Shown here: positions 17,801-30,780 of the stretch, piece after piece
How the letters are laid out: every line of letters starts with the position of its first letter
Numbering within the stretch: the stretch's first letter is position 1
Source of the DNA: Thamnaconus septentrionalis
Lineage: Eukaryota; Chordata; Actinopteri; Tetraodontiformes; Monacanthidae
Reading direction: 5' to 3'
DNA: 64,000 nt
Assembly: GCA_009823395.1 (NCBI GenBank)
Contig: CM020516.1
Span: 9,862,001-9,926,000 of the forward strand
Made by a program: the position numbers and the translations under genes
Notes under the pieces: generated by a model
Database searches by the model: none
What the model saw: only the letters and a program-made list of their open reading frames with translations
Told to the model about the DNA's origin: nothing

Positions 17801-20569
17801 GAGTCTGAGGCCTCGGTGTCGCCGCTGCCCTGTATTCATTCGCTCTCGAGATAAAAAAAAAAGAACAAACAAAAAAAACGGGCCAACGTGCCGCAGTTGT
17901 GACCAGTCGAAGCTCCCTCGGCCGCCGCGCTGTTTGTCTGGGAGTTTTTTGCTGCAAATCCCTCGCATGCAAATTGAGAAGTTTAAAGACTTTTAAAGAA
18001 GATCTTTGGTCACTCAACTTGCGAAAAAACAAAAAAAAAAACCCTCAAAGGAACTATTCCTTTCTTCCTAATCTGCCAGCAGAATGTCCCCTTTAATGGC
18101 ACTGTTAGATTGTAACGGCCGTGTGTTTGTCTTGGGATAAATGAGGCTCTCGGGCTGGAAGGCGGCAGACAGGCAGCGCAGCGTCAAGACTGGCCAGCGT
18201 GACGACTGACAGCTCATCAGTATTAGAGACCAAGGGCACCTCTTCAAAGACTGAATCAACTAAACTGCCCCCCCCCTCCAAAGATTAGATCCCCCAGTGG
18301 CCAAAGCCTCAAAGCAGTGACTTTCAATAATCCTGACCTCACCAAAGCTGCAGCTAATATGAAAGGAAAACACTGCAACTCGCCACACATTGTGTCTAGA
18401 CAGAGCTATGATCTGCCCGGATGATTTACTCTGAGGACAAGCCCTTTTTATATTAGGTTTACCAATGCAGTTGAGGCAACGCATTTATATGGGCACAAAA
18501 GTAAAACATACCCTAGAGGTTTTGCAATCATTTATTTTGTGTGCGCTTAGGATTGAAAGTGAATAACATATTGGCAGATTCAATTCGAATTTAAACTCAG
18601 GATTACAAATTTTAAGTCAATATGGGAGATTTGACTCCACTGGTTAAATTTTATTCTGGTCACAAATAGAATTTGTCTTGTTAGTGATTTAAACAAAATA
18701 AAAAAATGTGTTCTTGTAGATACTTAAATCATCTAGTGATGAGAAACAAACAACAACCTGACTGATTATGCAGTAGGAAATTAAAACGATATATTGGATT
18801 TGTTGTCCTGGTTGTAGTTTATTGCTAATTTGCCGTTTTTTAAAGCTCTGAATTGCCTTTTTTATGTCTGACTTTTTCTATTTTTTTTTTTACTTGAAAA
18901 AAAAATCATAGTTAAAAAAAGGCTCTTCCAGTAAAAGACAAGAACTTTTTCTAGGCTTCCTGCTGATCTCAACCAGTGGAACAGGCACCATTTGAGGCTT
19001 TAAACACTCGAGGAAACACTGCTGAATCCCAATTTTTACACTTATTTGGTTTACTAGCTTCTCTGTGGGAACAAAACTGTCTTTGCTGGAGGCCTTGAAT
19101 TTGAATTAATACTGTATAAACCTGCAGATTGTGTGTAAAAATCCACCTCCCCTCTTCTACCAGTAAGACGGTATTAGCACAGTATTACCTCCTAATACAC
19201 AGCAACAATGCAGATTTAGCCCGAGGTCAAAGATTTTGTGGAGGAGGCCTGTGATGTGTACATGCAGAGTTTTTTTGTTTTCCAAAGGGCAGAAAAGTCG
19301 GAATAAACAGACGCTCCGCTTCAAACGGTGCACTGGGTTTGAGGTGGACAGGAGAGCGGCTGCAAAATAATAATTAGCCGGCAGGAGAGCCTACGACCGC
19401 GGCGTCCATTGTGGCATGTGATGATAACACCGTGTGCGATGAGGGGAGCAAAACAACATGCCTCCGTTCGCGTTTCCCTTCCCCACGCAGCGCCTCGGCT
19501 GATGCTCCCCGCATGATGAAAGCGTCGCATAATCCCGCCGGAATGACAGTGGACAAAACATGGATAAGAGCAGGGAGGAAATTGCAGTACAAACAGCCTG
19601 ATGAGTGCCAGAGACACGGCCCAGTGAGTCTAGTCTGATCTGTGTTTGCACAGGACTGAAGCACGCAGATTGAAGCTCAAAGCCATCGTCCTGTGTGTGC
19701 GTGTGCGTGCGTGTGTGTGTGCGCGCCCGCTGCATTGACCAACAACTCCAGGCTGGGGTATCAACAGCACGGAGGCCAACAGGTGATTCAGGGGAGGCGG
19801 GATTCCCATGGGATTTGTACCTCTGCCTTAGTCCCGTTTCCTCCCGCAGATCCCTGAGGTGCGACTGGAGCGACTTTACCCAGATCTGTCGTGGATTATT
19901 GACAGTCAAGATCCGACTTACAATAAACATCCCCCTGCTCCGCCTCCCTCCATCCCTCCCCGCTTCCCTCCCTCCCCGCTTCCCTCCCTCCACGTGAGCT
20001 GAGCGAGCAGCACGGTTCTGGATGATAATCTTTCCTTCCTCCCTGAAAGCGTCTAATTGCGTCGGCTGGCAAGCCCACACAGAATGGCATGCTGTTAGGG
20101 ACGGTGTGTTTACGCGCGCCGTTTTATGTGAAGTGTATGTTTGCGCTTATATTGCATATAATTTGCCCAATAACACTCGCCTATGCTATTAAGTTACCAC
20201 AGGCTAAGTTAAGGCAAAACAAAACAAAACAAGACAAATGTATTAAGCATTTTTTGTTCTTGACTGGACGACACAGAAGATCAAAGAAATCAAACAGCAA
20301 CTCATTCATTCATTCATTTTGTCGCTCCATATATTAAATTACAGCTCAGGATCAAGAATTCAACCCTTGTGAAGCACAGACGGCCCAAACATCGAGTTAA
20401 ATTGCTATTTTTTTCAACTTGACGTCTAACTAGCTCTCCAGTGGCTATTAAACTGGACCCAGACGCCACACACACAGATATTAAAAAGACATTGGCCTCC
20501 AAAAAAAAAAAAAAAAAAAAAATCATTGTCAGAACGACCGTAATAAGAGGGAGGGGGAGGAGGCAGAGC
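14881..20569. other. Non-coding flank with a CpG-dense patch
   Basis: No coding gene is recognised. Around 15,180-15,900 CpG is frequent. A CTGCC pentamer run lies at about 17,683-17,705, a GT-type run at 19,691-19,725 and a CCCTCCCT run at about 19,943-19,992. Confidence 0.5.
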
Positions 20570-21440
20570 CGCCGTTTCACATGCTCACGTCGCCCCTCAG
20601 CCGCGGCCGAATCAGTGGCGCCACGGCCGCAGGAGCAGGTAGTAATAAGGCTTGCGGACGGTGGTGGCCTCTCGATGTGCGAGCTGATGTGTTGCTCAGA
20701 GGGGCCCTGTGAAAAAAGACCCCAGGCGCCGATCCCGGTGCCTGCCTCCTCGGCGCTAAGCGGCCATTAGGCTGGATTTTAAAAGGGCAAGACACTGAGG
20801 CTGCTGTCGTCTTGTGTCAGGGCCACCGCAGGGACCGCCGCCACCGTCACACAGCCCCTTACAAAAAAAAATAATAAAAAAATAAAAAAAAAAAAATTCA
20901 AAGAAAATGAAAAAAAAAAGAAAAAAATGGGAGGAAAAAAGAAACAAAACAGCCTTGTAAATAAGCGCCACACGCACAAAAGGCGGTTGGGGTGGAGGTG
21001 GAGGTGGAGGTGGGGGAGGGGGTATGTGGTACTGGTGCTGGTTGCGGCGGCGGTAGCCGACCGCAGGTTTGGACCGCGACCCCCCCCCCCCCACCTCTCA
21101 CCCCCCCGTCATGGCTGCGGATCCACGAATAGCCAGAGCCACACAGCCGCCTCGTGCCCCCCACTCCCCCCAGTCCCGCTTTCTCTTTTCATCCGCCCAC
21201 ATCTCACGTCCGCCGTCCCCTCGGCCACGCTCGCAACGGAGCAGCGGCGGCAGCAGATGGAAAAAGTGAGGGCTCCCAGCTCTCTGCGCAGCCCCGGGGT
21301 CCCGCCGCCCCTCCCCCTCCTCTTCCAACCTCCTCCCGTCCCGTCCCCTCGCCCTCTGTCTGTTCTCTCCCGGAGCGCCGGGACCACACAGATGTTCCAA
21401 ACCACATCCAAGACGTCTGGCTGTGATGAGCATATTCGCA
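20570..21440. other. CpG-dense island interrupted by an A-rich block
   Basis: CpG words (GCGGCCG, GCCGCCG, GGCGGCGG) are dense on both sides of an A-rich stretch at 20,860-20,945. No open frame here resembles a known protein. It could be the promoter of an unseen transcript or an unmethylated regulatory island (inference). Confidence 0.4.
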
Positions 21441-22063
21441 CACCCAGCGACGTGAGCGATATGCCAGCAGCTTTGAAAAGGAAAAAAAAAAAATAAATAA
21501 ATAAAAGTGGGCGACTATGGCCTTGCACTAATCTTTGTCTAAGACAAAGGCCGCAGGAACCAAAATTGGAGCCACTTACGTAACTGCAGCTCCAGACTTA
21601 CTGGGAGACACACACACAGAGACCCAGTGGCAAATTATCACATGGAACACGGGGATGAGCAGGCGCTCTGCGGGGACGGAGCGAACAGCCTGACAGCCAG
21701 TGGCATGTATTGACATTCTGGGGCAGGGCCGCTCGCGCCTGCAGCCACATTTGGGAAGATGAAAACACGGATTCCAGAGGGCCGTGCAGCAGGAATTTAC
21801 GGGAACGGCTGAAGATGGTGTGATTCAGTCAATGAATTACAAAGGAATATAATAAGAGTTACGGAATGCCACGTCCTCTTTTTTTTCGTCTTCTTCTTCT
21901 TCTCGGGTAATCAGCCATCTCCACCAGGCTCGCAGACATCAATGAAAGTATGTCTCAGCCCCTGTCATTTAAAACTGCTACCGTTTTAATGCACCACAAA
22001 CTAGTCAAACCCCTCAATTAGTCTTCATGTGAACTGTGTGTGTGCGCGCGCATGAGTGAGTAT

Positions 22064-22096
<33 letters not shown>

Positions 22097-22454
22097 GTGC
22101 ACGTACCCAGAAGTCTGTGGTTTGGTATGGTTTGGCGGCTGTGGGAAAGTGTGGTTGGGGCTACACTCACACAAATAGCGGTTTTCAGCGTGAGCAGACA
22201 GTGAAATTCTCATTTTAAAGACAACAAAACAGTGTGCGCTGCCCCACCAACCCCCACACACACACACACACACTCACACACCACCACCCGAGCCTCGTCG
22301 ACGGCCAAACCACACAATGTTTAAATCATTTTGGTTTAATTGCTTTTTAACAAGGCTCCCTCCTGCGTTGACATTATACATTAACACTGTGGGTGCTGGA
22401 GGCCTGCAAGTCGGACAAGTCTGGCCCCGCAAGCTCACAATAACAAGAGAGGGC

Positions 22455-22501
22455 TTTTTTTTTTTTTTTTTGGTGAAATGAAAAAAAAAAAAAAAAAAAA
22501 A
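22455..22501. repeat. Inverted homopolymer T17-N9-A21
   Basis: T17 at 22,455-22,471, a 9-base spacer GGTGAAATG, then A21 to 22,501. It can fold on itself. Confidence 0.9.
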
Positions 22502-22831
22502 CGAACTCTCCTGCATGCTGTTTACAGCACCGGGAGCATTGGAAGAGCATAAATTGCATGAAAAAATAGAAAAGGCTGCATGATAACTAAGTGAACTCTC
22601 GCTACGCAGGGCTGCACCGCCTGCAGGTATAGAAGCAGGATATGCTCCGTACCCAGTGATAGAGCGGCACATGATACATGGTACAGACACAGGACTGCCA
22701 GTCATGCACCCCTTCATTAGGAGAGCCAGACAGTTCGGAGCATGTATTTTGCTACACACCCAACATTTCAGATAGAATATAACCTTTGGGCGGGATGTCA
22801 CAGGCCTGCCCTCTCTGTGCTGCTGCTGCTG

Positions 22832-22833
<2 letters not shown>

Positions 22834-22885
<52 letters not shown>
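22834..22885. repeat. (TG)n microsatellite
   Basis: TG dinucleotides preceded by four TGC units. Confidence 0.96.
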
Positions 22886-22889
<4 letters not shown>

Positions 22890-23068
22890 TGCGCATGCTA
22901 GACCTGTCTGTTGGTTAAACCTTACTTTGGGTTTTTGAGTACATTTCCAAAATAACAAGTGCTGCATAGAAATTATAAAGCGCTCAAGAGGTGCAATATA
23001 TAGTTATGGTAAGCTAAAAACATTTGAGATGCCTTTAAAATGGCATTAGGTCAGATGGCACACGCTTT

Positions 23069-23187
<119 letters not shown>

Positions 23188-24524
23188 CGGGCAGCGAAGG
23201 TAGAGGGATGTCAAAACAAAACACAGCGAGACATGCGAAAACATCCTCAAATTAGTCTGAAACGCAGGTCCCCAGAAAGCTCCGACTGCGGCCATCGGGT
23301 GCCTATTTTGGAGAGACACAGTTTTAAATAGCTGCAGGAAATGAGGAGATGATGATGGTCCTGAATCTGCCCACGGCCAGAAGAAAATAGGGGTGATCTG
23401 TTGTCCACAGCATGCCAGAGCGGAGAACAGAAAAAACAAACAAACACACACATCCAATTCTGAGGGCCTCATAGGGTGGGCAGAGGCAGCAAGTGATGGA
23501 ATCTTTCAGCCTTGCAGTATTTATGAAGAGTCTCATTCTTATTTTATCATGTTTATGTGTCATATAGAACATTACAAATGCAACAACCACCTGTTTGTTC
23601 TCTAATCTGATCTGGGTTTTTTTTTCTTTTTCTTTTTTTTTTTACTGTCCACCACCAGTTTCCATCTCCTCCATCAACGCCGTCTCTACGGAACTCTTTG
23701 CGTCTCCTCTTTTGCCTTCTCAAACAAACATCAAGAGGTGTAGCCGTGCCGTGAGTTTCAAGCGCCATCTTGTGGCCGTTTCTGCGTAAAGCAGGGATTG
23801 AGTCAAATATTGCAGTAACGCTGTACTGGGAAAAATAAAATAATAATCATTGAAGGAAAAAAAAAAAAAAAAAAAAAAACAACTAAATGGGGCAGATCAC
23901 AGGTGAGTCGTGACAACATGACACGACAGCGCCACCTCGGTCTCATTTTGGGGACAATGCTTCACATAAGTGATCAGAATGTGTGCAGCTGCAGCACTTT
24001 CCATTCGAGTCAAAGTGAAAGAGAAATCTCGTTTGTTGTGTCCATTAAATAAAATCAACCCCTGCTTTGTGCACGTACCTGAAGCCATTTACGAGTCCCT
24101 CTTGGATGTTGTCGCTGGGCCGTGCAGGGATTCCGACTCGGCCTCTCCTGCTCTCACTCCTCACTCACTCGTCCTTCACCTCACTCCAGGGAAAGTTAAT
24201 TGGTAGGCAGTGATGTGCCAAAAACGCGAAGCAGCTGGGCGAGGTGTAATCTTAACAGGTGGCCGAGCTGAAAGCCAAATGGATCACCGTTGAAATGAGT
24301 GTCCTGAGTGGGCCGCAGAGATATCGCCGAGCCTCCGTGAGACGGACGGAAGTTGTGTGGGTAATTGAGTTGCCGCCGATGGGAAAACGTTGATGCCTTC
24401 ATCATTGAACGGGTGAGAGCAAAAGCTCGACAACAATACACCCAGGCGGAGGGACGACTGCTGCTGCAAGACCGTCACAACTTTAGGTTTGTCACTGCAA
24501 TCGCTGTATACATTTTTTCCACGT

Positions 24525-24800
24525 TGCGTCATCAAAACCGGAAGTCGCCATCTTGGAGATACTCGCGCTGCAACTAGACTGTGTATGTAGCGACAGAACC
24601 AGATTATTGTAGCACAAAACTATTAATTACTGTCGTGTTTTTGGCTAGAATAACCGGCAAGACCGAGAAAAACATCTGAAATACTTTAGACTACCAAAAT
24701 TAGGAACACACAAATTAGGGCGGGGAGTGCAAAAAAACTGCCCAAAGAATTTCAAAAGCTATGATTTTGTTGTCAATAAAGCAGAATAAATGCACGCTGA
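24525..24800 (+). pseudogene. Possible degraded THAP-like / transposon-derived fragment
   Basis: One frame reads NNRQDREKHLKYFRLPKLG and onward to CPKNFKSYDFVVNKAE before a stop. The preceding frame has CRV-F-like text only if stops are ignored. The block Asn-Asn-Arg followed by F/YFRLPK resembles the first part of THAP zinc fingers, which are common as decayed copies in fish genomes. There is no intact frame. This is a weak, memory-based resemblance. Confidence 0.3.
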
Positions 24801-24986
24801 GCGAATCAACACGTAGAAATAAGTCTACACTGTGTACTCAAATCTCTTGGCCATACAATTTCATTAAAAAACGACATAGTTAAAATCTCTTTTTGATCAT
24901 TTTGATTTTGTTGTTTTGAACTGGCATCATCACTGTCTGACTAAACCACCCAACATGTGCTAACAACCCCCTGAATCAGAAATAAC

Positions 24987-25011
24987 AATAATAATAATAA
25001 TAATAATAATA
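24987..25011. repeat. (AAT)n microsatellite
   Basis: Short AAT trinucleotide run. Confidence 0.9.
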
Positions 25012-28000
25012 ACAACAGACATCATTTGTCTGCCCCAAGTAATAATCAGTGTCAAAGAAAATCTGCCCCCCAAAAAACAAAACAAAAAAAAACAGCTCTT
25101 GATGTCTTCACAAGAACAAAGAGCTTCATAAAACTGGCGTGTTGCTCATCAAAGAAATTACGCCTACACCAGGTGGTATGATTGGCATAAACAGCGTCGC
25201 ACCCTCTAATGTGACTCCACTAATAATAAGCAAGCGGCCCCCGACAGGTCCCTGTTGCCGGCTGCAGGGTGGACCTGATTTGGTTTAATGAGTGAAAAGC
25301 TGGAATTCAGTGAATAACAAAAATAATGACACAGCAGACGAACGGCGAGGGCTGTAATTTGAACCAGTGGCTGTGGTTTGTTTGTGTTGAGGAAAAACAT
25401 ACCGACTCCTGCCCTGCTCATTCAGGCCTGGGAATTAAACATGACCCGCCACCCATTTTGACCGAGCGCCATCCTCCTCATCACGTCCATGTCCTCCGTG
25501 TTTGCAATAACCAGAATGTGATCTCACCCGAGACAAACAAACAAACACAAACGGGGGGAAAAAAGCCACTTAAGACGAAGACAGTCAAGATGCATCATGC
25601 TAAATTAGAGCTATTGGGAGGAAATGGAGACTCCTGCCCTGCGGGTCTAAGTTTGCATAAAGCGGTGGTGACAGACTGGTCTTGTAAAGAGTTTCTCATG
25701 CCTCCTTTGGGGATTTGTGATAATCTCCGCTAGGATGACTCATGAACGGATTACCATGCATCCTGCTGTAGGCCGGGACTGTGAAGGCAATCTATGACCA
25801 CATTTTCCAGCAAAAACGTATGGGCACGGTATGACTTTTTCTGTTTTGTTTTTGACATTTTGAACATGTTGAGATTTTGCATTTGTTTGCTTTTTTTTTG
25901 ACATGCTAAGCTATTAAAGAACAGTCATCCCAGTGAGCTTCAGGCAAACCTAAGTCATGAAAATGTTTTCTACAAGAAGGTCCCAGGTCATTTTTTTTTT
26001 TTTACATTTTCAGAGATATTGAAATTTTTCATTCTTTCACCCATTTCCATGCTAAGCTATCTCAACATGTCCAACATTGTCAGAATAAACATTGACCCAA
26101 GCCCTTTCTGCTTTTCTTTAATTTTCTGGAAGATATTTTTAATTCATAACTCAAAAAACTTGGCATGAAAAAGGGTGAAAGAAATTCCAAATCTCTTCAT
26201 GTCCAAAATGTAAAGCAAAAAAAAAAAAAAAAGTCATTATGCTCCCTGACATTTTTCTTTTTGAAAATTGGGCCATTAGTCCACAGGGGTAAAACATGCC
26301 AATATTTCCCAAGAATGAGAGAATAAAAAACCCTGATTTCTCTCTTCTATTGAGCTTGTGTTTTTTCGACTTTGTCCATGAATATTTAATCAGAAAATGA
26401 TATAATATTGATGTGCTTCTGTGAAGATACTCCCACTTCTTCCCTTTGTCAAATTGAGTGCTAACACAGGATGCGCTGCACGCTAGCAGCTGTTGCCTTT
26501 TTCCCCAGCAAGCCTGTGAATTTTCTCTGTTGTTATTAAGAGGTGTTGGCTGCAATGATTAAAGTCGAGGCGAGGCACGTGGCCTCCAAAGGCCAATTAA
26601 AACAAGCTTGATGCGAGATGCTTGCATAGATGCAGCCTGACCCTGCACCATCGCTGGGTGCCTGCATCAAGCCGCTACACCCGCAGGCTTCCCAGTGTGT
26701 AAATCATCTGGCTTTATAAACTCTCAGGAGATTTATGAATCTCTCTGAAGTGCATCAGTGTTTCTGGGTCGTGATTTTTTTTTTTCAAGCCGATGACAGA
26801 ATTACTGCTGTGGAGAAATGACTTAACATAACCACAAACAGCAGTGAAACTGTGGGGGTTGTTCGTTTGTTTTGGTTTTTCTGTATCAAATCCACCTCTG
26901 AAAGTGCACACTGCAAGGCTGCGATGTCAGTCATCAGTACGAGCTGTCATGCAGTGACAGAAATCTGCAGGGAAGTCTGGTTTTGCAGGTATTTGTCATA
27001 AAGTAGGAGCTTAAACCTGATGATGGCGCTATGGGTAAGATCATCAATGTTTCACCAGATGGAGGATGTGAGGGTTGAATGAGTAGATCAAGACCAACAA
27101 CCTCAAGTCATAATCAGTGGAAAATGGAAAATCAAGTGCTCAAAAATCCTCACAGAAAAGTCAAACCTGCAACCAAATATTGGTCAATGACCAAGAACAG
27201 GTATTTAGATGAAAAGCAACAGGATTGACCTGCTGGAGGAGTCAGAAGAAGAAACTGTGTTAACAATGTGTTGTCGTCAGAATTTGTCTTCAGGTTTCGT
27301 TTTGTCAGAATCCATTTAATAACAGTTGCTGAAAGGTTAAAACTAAACTAGATTTTCACGTCCCGACCTTTTCACTGTGTTATTATTGTTCTATGTAAAA
27401 TTAATTTTAATGCATTCCCAACTTCAAGAGTCAAGCACATAAAACACAATCAGACAAATGCAATTTAAAAACCAACTGTGATAAAGAAATATGAGGAACT
27501 CTGTTTTACTGCAGTATTACAAGAGCTAAGAAGACTGATGTTTCTTTTATCTGTCTGTTTTGTCTGCAGTCTTTCCATCTGAGGCTCGGTAACACCTGCA
27601 GAACCTGATGCTGCCTGTCAAGACATTCAACAGTGATGCGGCTACAGAGAAGTGAGGATGGTGGGGAAGGTAAACAGTTTATTTTTCGGTAAGATGTATA
27701 TTTAGAGTAGAAAGTCAAAAATACTACATGATAAACATCTTCAGGACTCGCTATAACTTTGACATCAAAAAACCTGCGATGACTGGATAGTTGACATTCA
27801 TCATGTTGTGTTGTGGTTTCGGTTGTAATTGATGACTCGCATGATGTGCTTACATCCAAATCAATATTTGTCTTGCCAGGCAGCATTTCAGTATCTTTAA
27901 TAAGTTTTCTCTTGCACAAATGCAGACGCAACTTAAGGCGTCTTTCCAGATAGAAAAAAAAATCATAACAGCAGCCATATGTCCATTCTAATCAGTATAA

Positions 28001-29309
28001 TTTAACGTCCCCAGTAAGATTATATAAAATATGGACTGGGATATAATCTTGTTGTGTTGGCATTAATCCAAAGAAAGAAACTGTGTATGGGAGAGAACAC
28101 AGATTGGTTTCTTTCATTTTCCTTCCTTGCTTTTAGCTTTTTGAAAATTAATTACTTATCTTAAGGCAAATGCAGTGTGACCTTTCCACCCAAATAAGCA
28201 TCAGTAATTACAGACACTGACGTGTTTTCCTGACAGCAGAGGTAGCTGTGAGCAGAGCTGCTGCTTTTTAATGGACAGTGAACATTAGAGGATTTCACTC
28301 GCAGCTGCCAAAAGGCAAAAAAATAAGCAGGGGTGATAATTAAAATGCAGGCCGATCTCGTTATTTATTTATTTCTTTATTTATTTTCAAAATTCTTTTC
28401 TGCAGCTCCGTCTGCATTTCTTTATCCGTCTCCACAGTGCGGCGGCGTGTTTTGATCCATCAGGACACTCTCTCCTGTTTGGATGAGAACAAGGTTCCCT
28501 CCTGACCTGATTTCCGAGGAGCCTTTCAAGCCGGCTGCGCTCTTGCGCTCGGCTCCGGCTCTTCTCTCCGCCTCCAAAAAATAAACCCTGTGAACTTGAT
28601 TGGCGTTCTCGCAATTTGGATTGACTGCAGGACATTTTTGGTAAATGTCATTCCGGAGGTTTCGCATGTGTCAATCTCAGAGAAAAAGGAAAAAAAACAA
28701 AAAAAACAAAAAAGTGCCTCAGATTCGTTTCTTTTCCGCCTTTTCGGTTACAATCACTGCCGCCTTTGTGGATGCGTTTCCCCCCCCCTCTTCCTCTCCT
28801 TTTGTGTTTTTGCAGATTGTGTTGACAAGTGAGAAAGTGGGCTCAACGTGATTGTCGGTCCCTGACTTGCCGGCACACTTCCCACTGTTTTTTTCTCCGC
28901 GATTCAGTAACAATCCACAGTCGCATGTTAGTTGACCTGTCACTGCTCTTCTGGAGAGAGAGAGCCAGGAGTGGGGGTGAAGGTGGGGAAGAGTGAGGGG
29001 GGGGGTGAAGGTGGGGAAGAGTGAGGGGTAGAGGGGCTTCTTGCTGACAGAACTGTCTGCAGACATTGTATTTTTATGAGTGTACCGCTGAGTTGTGCTG
29101 CCGTGGGCCGCCTCATATTCAACTTTCATTGCCATTATTAGTTTGAAGCAGCGTATCCTCACAGCGCCCCCTGCATCGTCATCCACAGCGACACGCAGCA
29201 GCTGCCTTTGACACGGCATTACCGAGTTGAAAGTCTCCACCGCCGGGACGCGAGGTGAAGGGAGAAACAGTCAAAGCCCAACGCGCTTCAAAACACACTT
29301 TGAAATGAT
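25012..29309. other. Non-coding stretch downstream of pcdh15
   Basis: No gene is recognised. It is AT-rich at 25,800-28,400, with a tandem GGGGGTGAAGGTGGGGAAGA-type repeat at about 28,972-29,028. It may contain transcription-termination or regulatory sequence. Confidence 0.5.
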
Positions 29310-30141
29310 AATAATCTGTATACAATAGACTTTATTGTTGAATCTGGTACATTTTTGGTAGGTGTTTTTTTTTTTTCTTCCTGATGTGTCGCTAACTTAT
29401 CATGGACAGAGTGAGTTCTGCATGACGTAAAGGGGTTTCTTGAAAAAACCACATTCCGTAGATACAAATGTCCATATAAAAATGCTCGGCGCTGCTGCCG
29501 TGCAGCAGTGACGGCCACGCGGGCACTACGCTGTCGCAAAAGTCACGCTCTGGATTCTCCGCCTCCGTCAGGTAGAAAATAGACAAAAATAATCTTTTTA
29601 TATACTTTCCAGAAATTCCAAAAAACATCAAGTGATCACAACGTAAGGTAATAAATGACAATCTCGGTTATCAGCAAGTAAAGCAAATAGACATTTAGCA
29701 AAATAATTTTTCTCTGAATTTATAATATACTGTAACGTCACGATTTCTTTATATATTCTGCATTTTTTCCCCCTCCCCTCTGATTTTCATTGATGACAAT
29801 CTCTTATTGATCAAGTAAATGAAAAATTTAAAACTACAATCAAGGGTAAAGTTAGATTTGAAAAAAAAAAATCTATTTATGCAGCATTCATTTTCTTGCA
29901 TCTTAGTGTTCTCATCTATGATAGCAACGTAAAATATGAACGATTGTTCAAAAGAGGCTAAAACAAAAAAAAACTGAAGATACTTGAGGCACACAGTTGT
30001 CAACGTTTTTTTTTTTTTTTTTTTCATCTCTTGTCTTCCCTCCCGTCAAATCAATGTTTTCAAAACAAAAGCAACATGAAGAAAAAAAAAAAAAAAAGTG
30101 AAAAATGGAAACAGAAACAAAACCAATTTCTTCGCGGCCAG
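29310..30141 (-). other. pcdh15: Probable 3' untranslated region of the CD3 transcript
   Basis: This AT-rich stretch follows the CD3 stop. The minus strand has AATAAA (TTTATT on plus) at 29,331-29,336, the first canonical signal I find after the stop. It gives a 3' UTR of about 0.8 kb. Homopolymer A and T runs (30,007-30,024; 30,081-30,096) lie within it. The exact cleavage site is not shown. Confidence 0.45.
29331..29336 (-). terminator. Candidate polyadenylation signal AATAAA
   Basis: TTTATT on the plus strand is AATAAA in the direction of pcdh15 transcription. It lies about 805 bases past the CD3 stop. No independent evidence of cleavage is available. Confidence 0.4.
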
Positions 30142-30780
30142 TTAGAGTTTTGTCATTGGTATGTGCAGGCTGTTCCACGGTCCCATCCACAGCTCGTCCT
30201 CCTCGGACAGCGTGTGCTCGCTGTGGGACTCCAGCGTCTCCCGGCTGTCCCTGTGGTTGTCCACACACGTCTCTCGCTCCTCGCTCACACACAGGCCGCC
30301 ACTGCCGCCGCCGCTGTTTCTCTCAACCGACACCTTGGCGATACTGTTTTTGGAGCCGAACCCTCGGACGTCCGCGGGCCCCAGGGAGCCGGAGGAGGAG
30401 GAGGAGCAGCGGGTGTTGAGGTTGGCGTCGGCGGTGGAGGCGAGGCGCGGGCCCGACCCGAGCTCCGCCTCCTCCGCGCACCCTTCGATGCTGACGATGG
30501 GGGCGGGCTCCTCGTGGGTCACGCCCAGTTTGTCCAGTTTCTTGAAGTGCTTGCTGAGGCGGCAGGGGGAGCCCCCTTTCAGGTTGTTGGGGTGGGGCAT
30601 CCTGCGAGTTCGCACGATGGTGCCGTTGTGCGCGAGGTAGATGCTGCCGTTGATGTGGCCGTGGCTGTTGGCCAGTCGGCTCCGCTGGGCCTCGCCGCCG
30701 CCGCCGCCCTCCTCCCCCGAGGTGGCGCTGGTCTCGTTGCCCTGGTCGACCACCAGCTTAATCCGCTTTATCTTTCCCTG
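30142..30780 (-). CDS. pcdh15: pcdh15 CD3 C-terminal exon, ends MTKL
   Basis: The exon enters in phase 0 at 30,780 and ends TAA at 30,142, giving 212 residues. It reads QGKIKRIKLVVDQGNE, then NSHGHINGSIYLAHNGTIVR, SKHFKKLDKLGVTHEE, and ends EEDELWMGPWNSLHIPMTKL. This matches the mammalian CD3 tail as recalled, including the invariant last block and the T-K-L PDZ-binding end. The middle (Ser and Gly runs, about residues 90-160) is diverged. The acceptor is a tandem CAGCAG, so the first Gln may be included or not. Confidence 0.95.
   Translation of the reverse strand, partial: QGKIKRIKLVVDQGNETSATSGEEGGGGGEAQRSRLANSHGHINGSIYLAHNGTIVRTRRMPHPNNLKGGSPCRLSKHFKKLDKLGVTHEEPAPIVSIEGCAEEAELGSGPRLASTADANLNTRCSSSSSGSLGPADVRGFGSKNSIAKVSVERNSGGGSGGLCVSEERETCVDNHRDSRETLESHSEHTLSEEDELWMGPWNSLHIPMTKL

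Noticed and set aside
27506..27931. 141-codon frame on minus
   Set aside because: No recognisable domain, no paired exons, and AT-rich surroundings like the rest of the flank. It may be chance.
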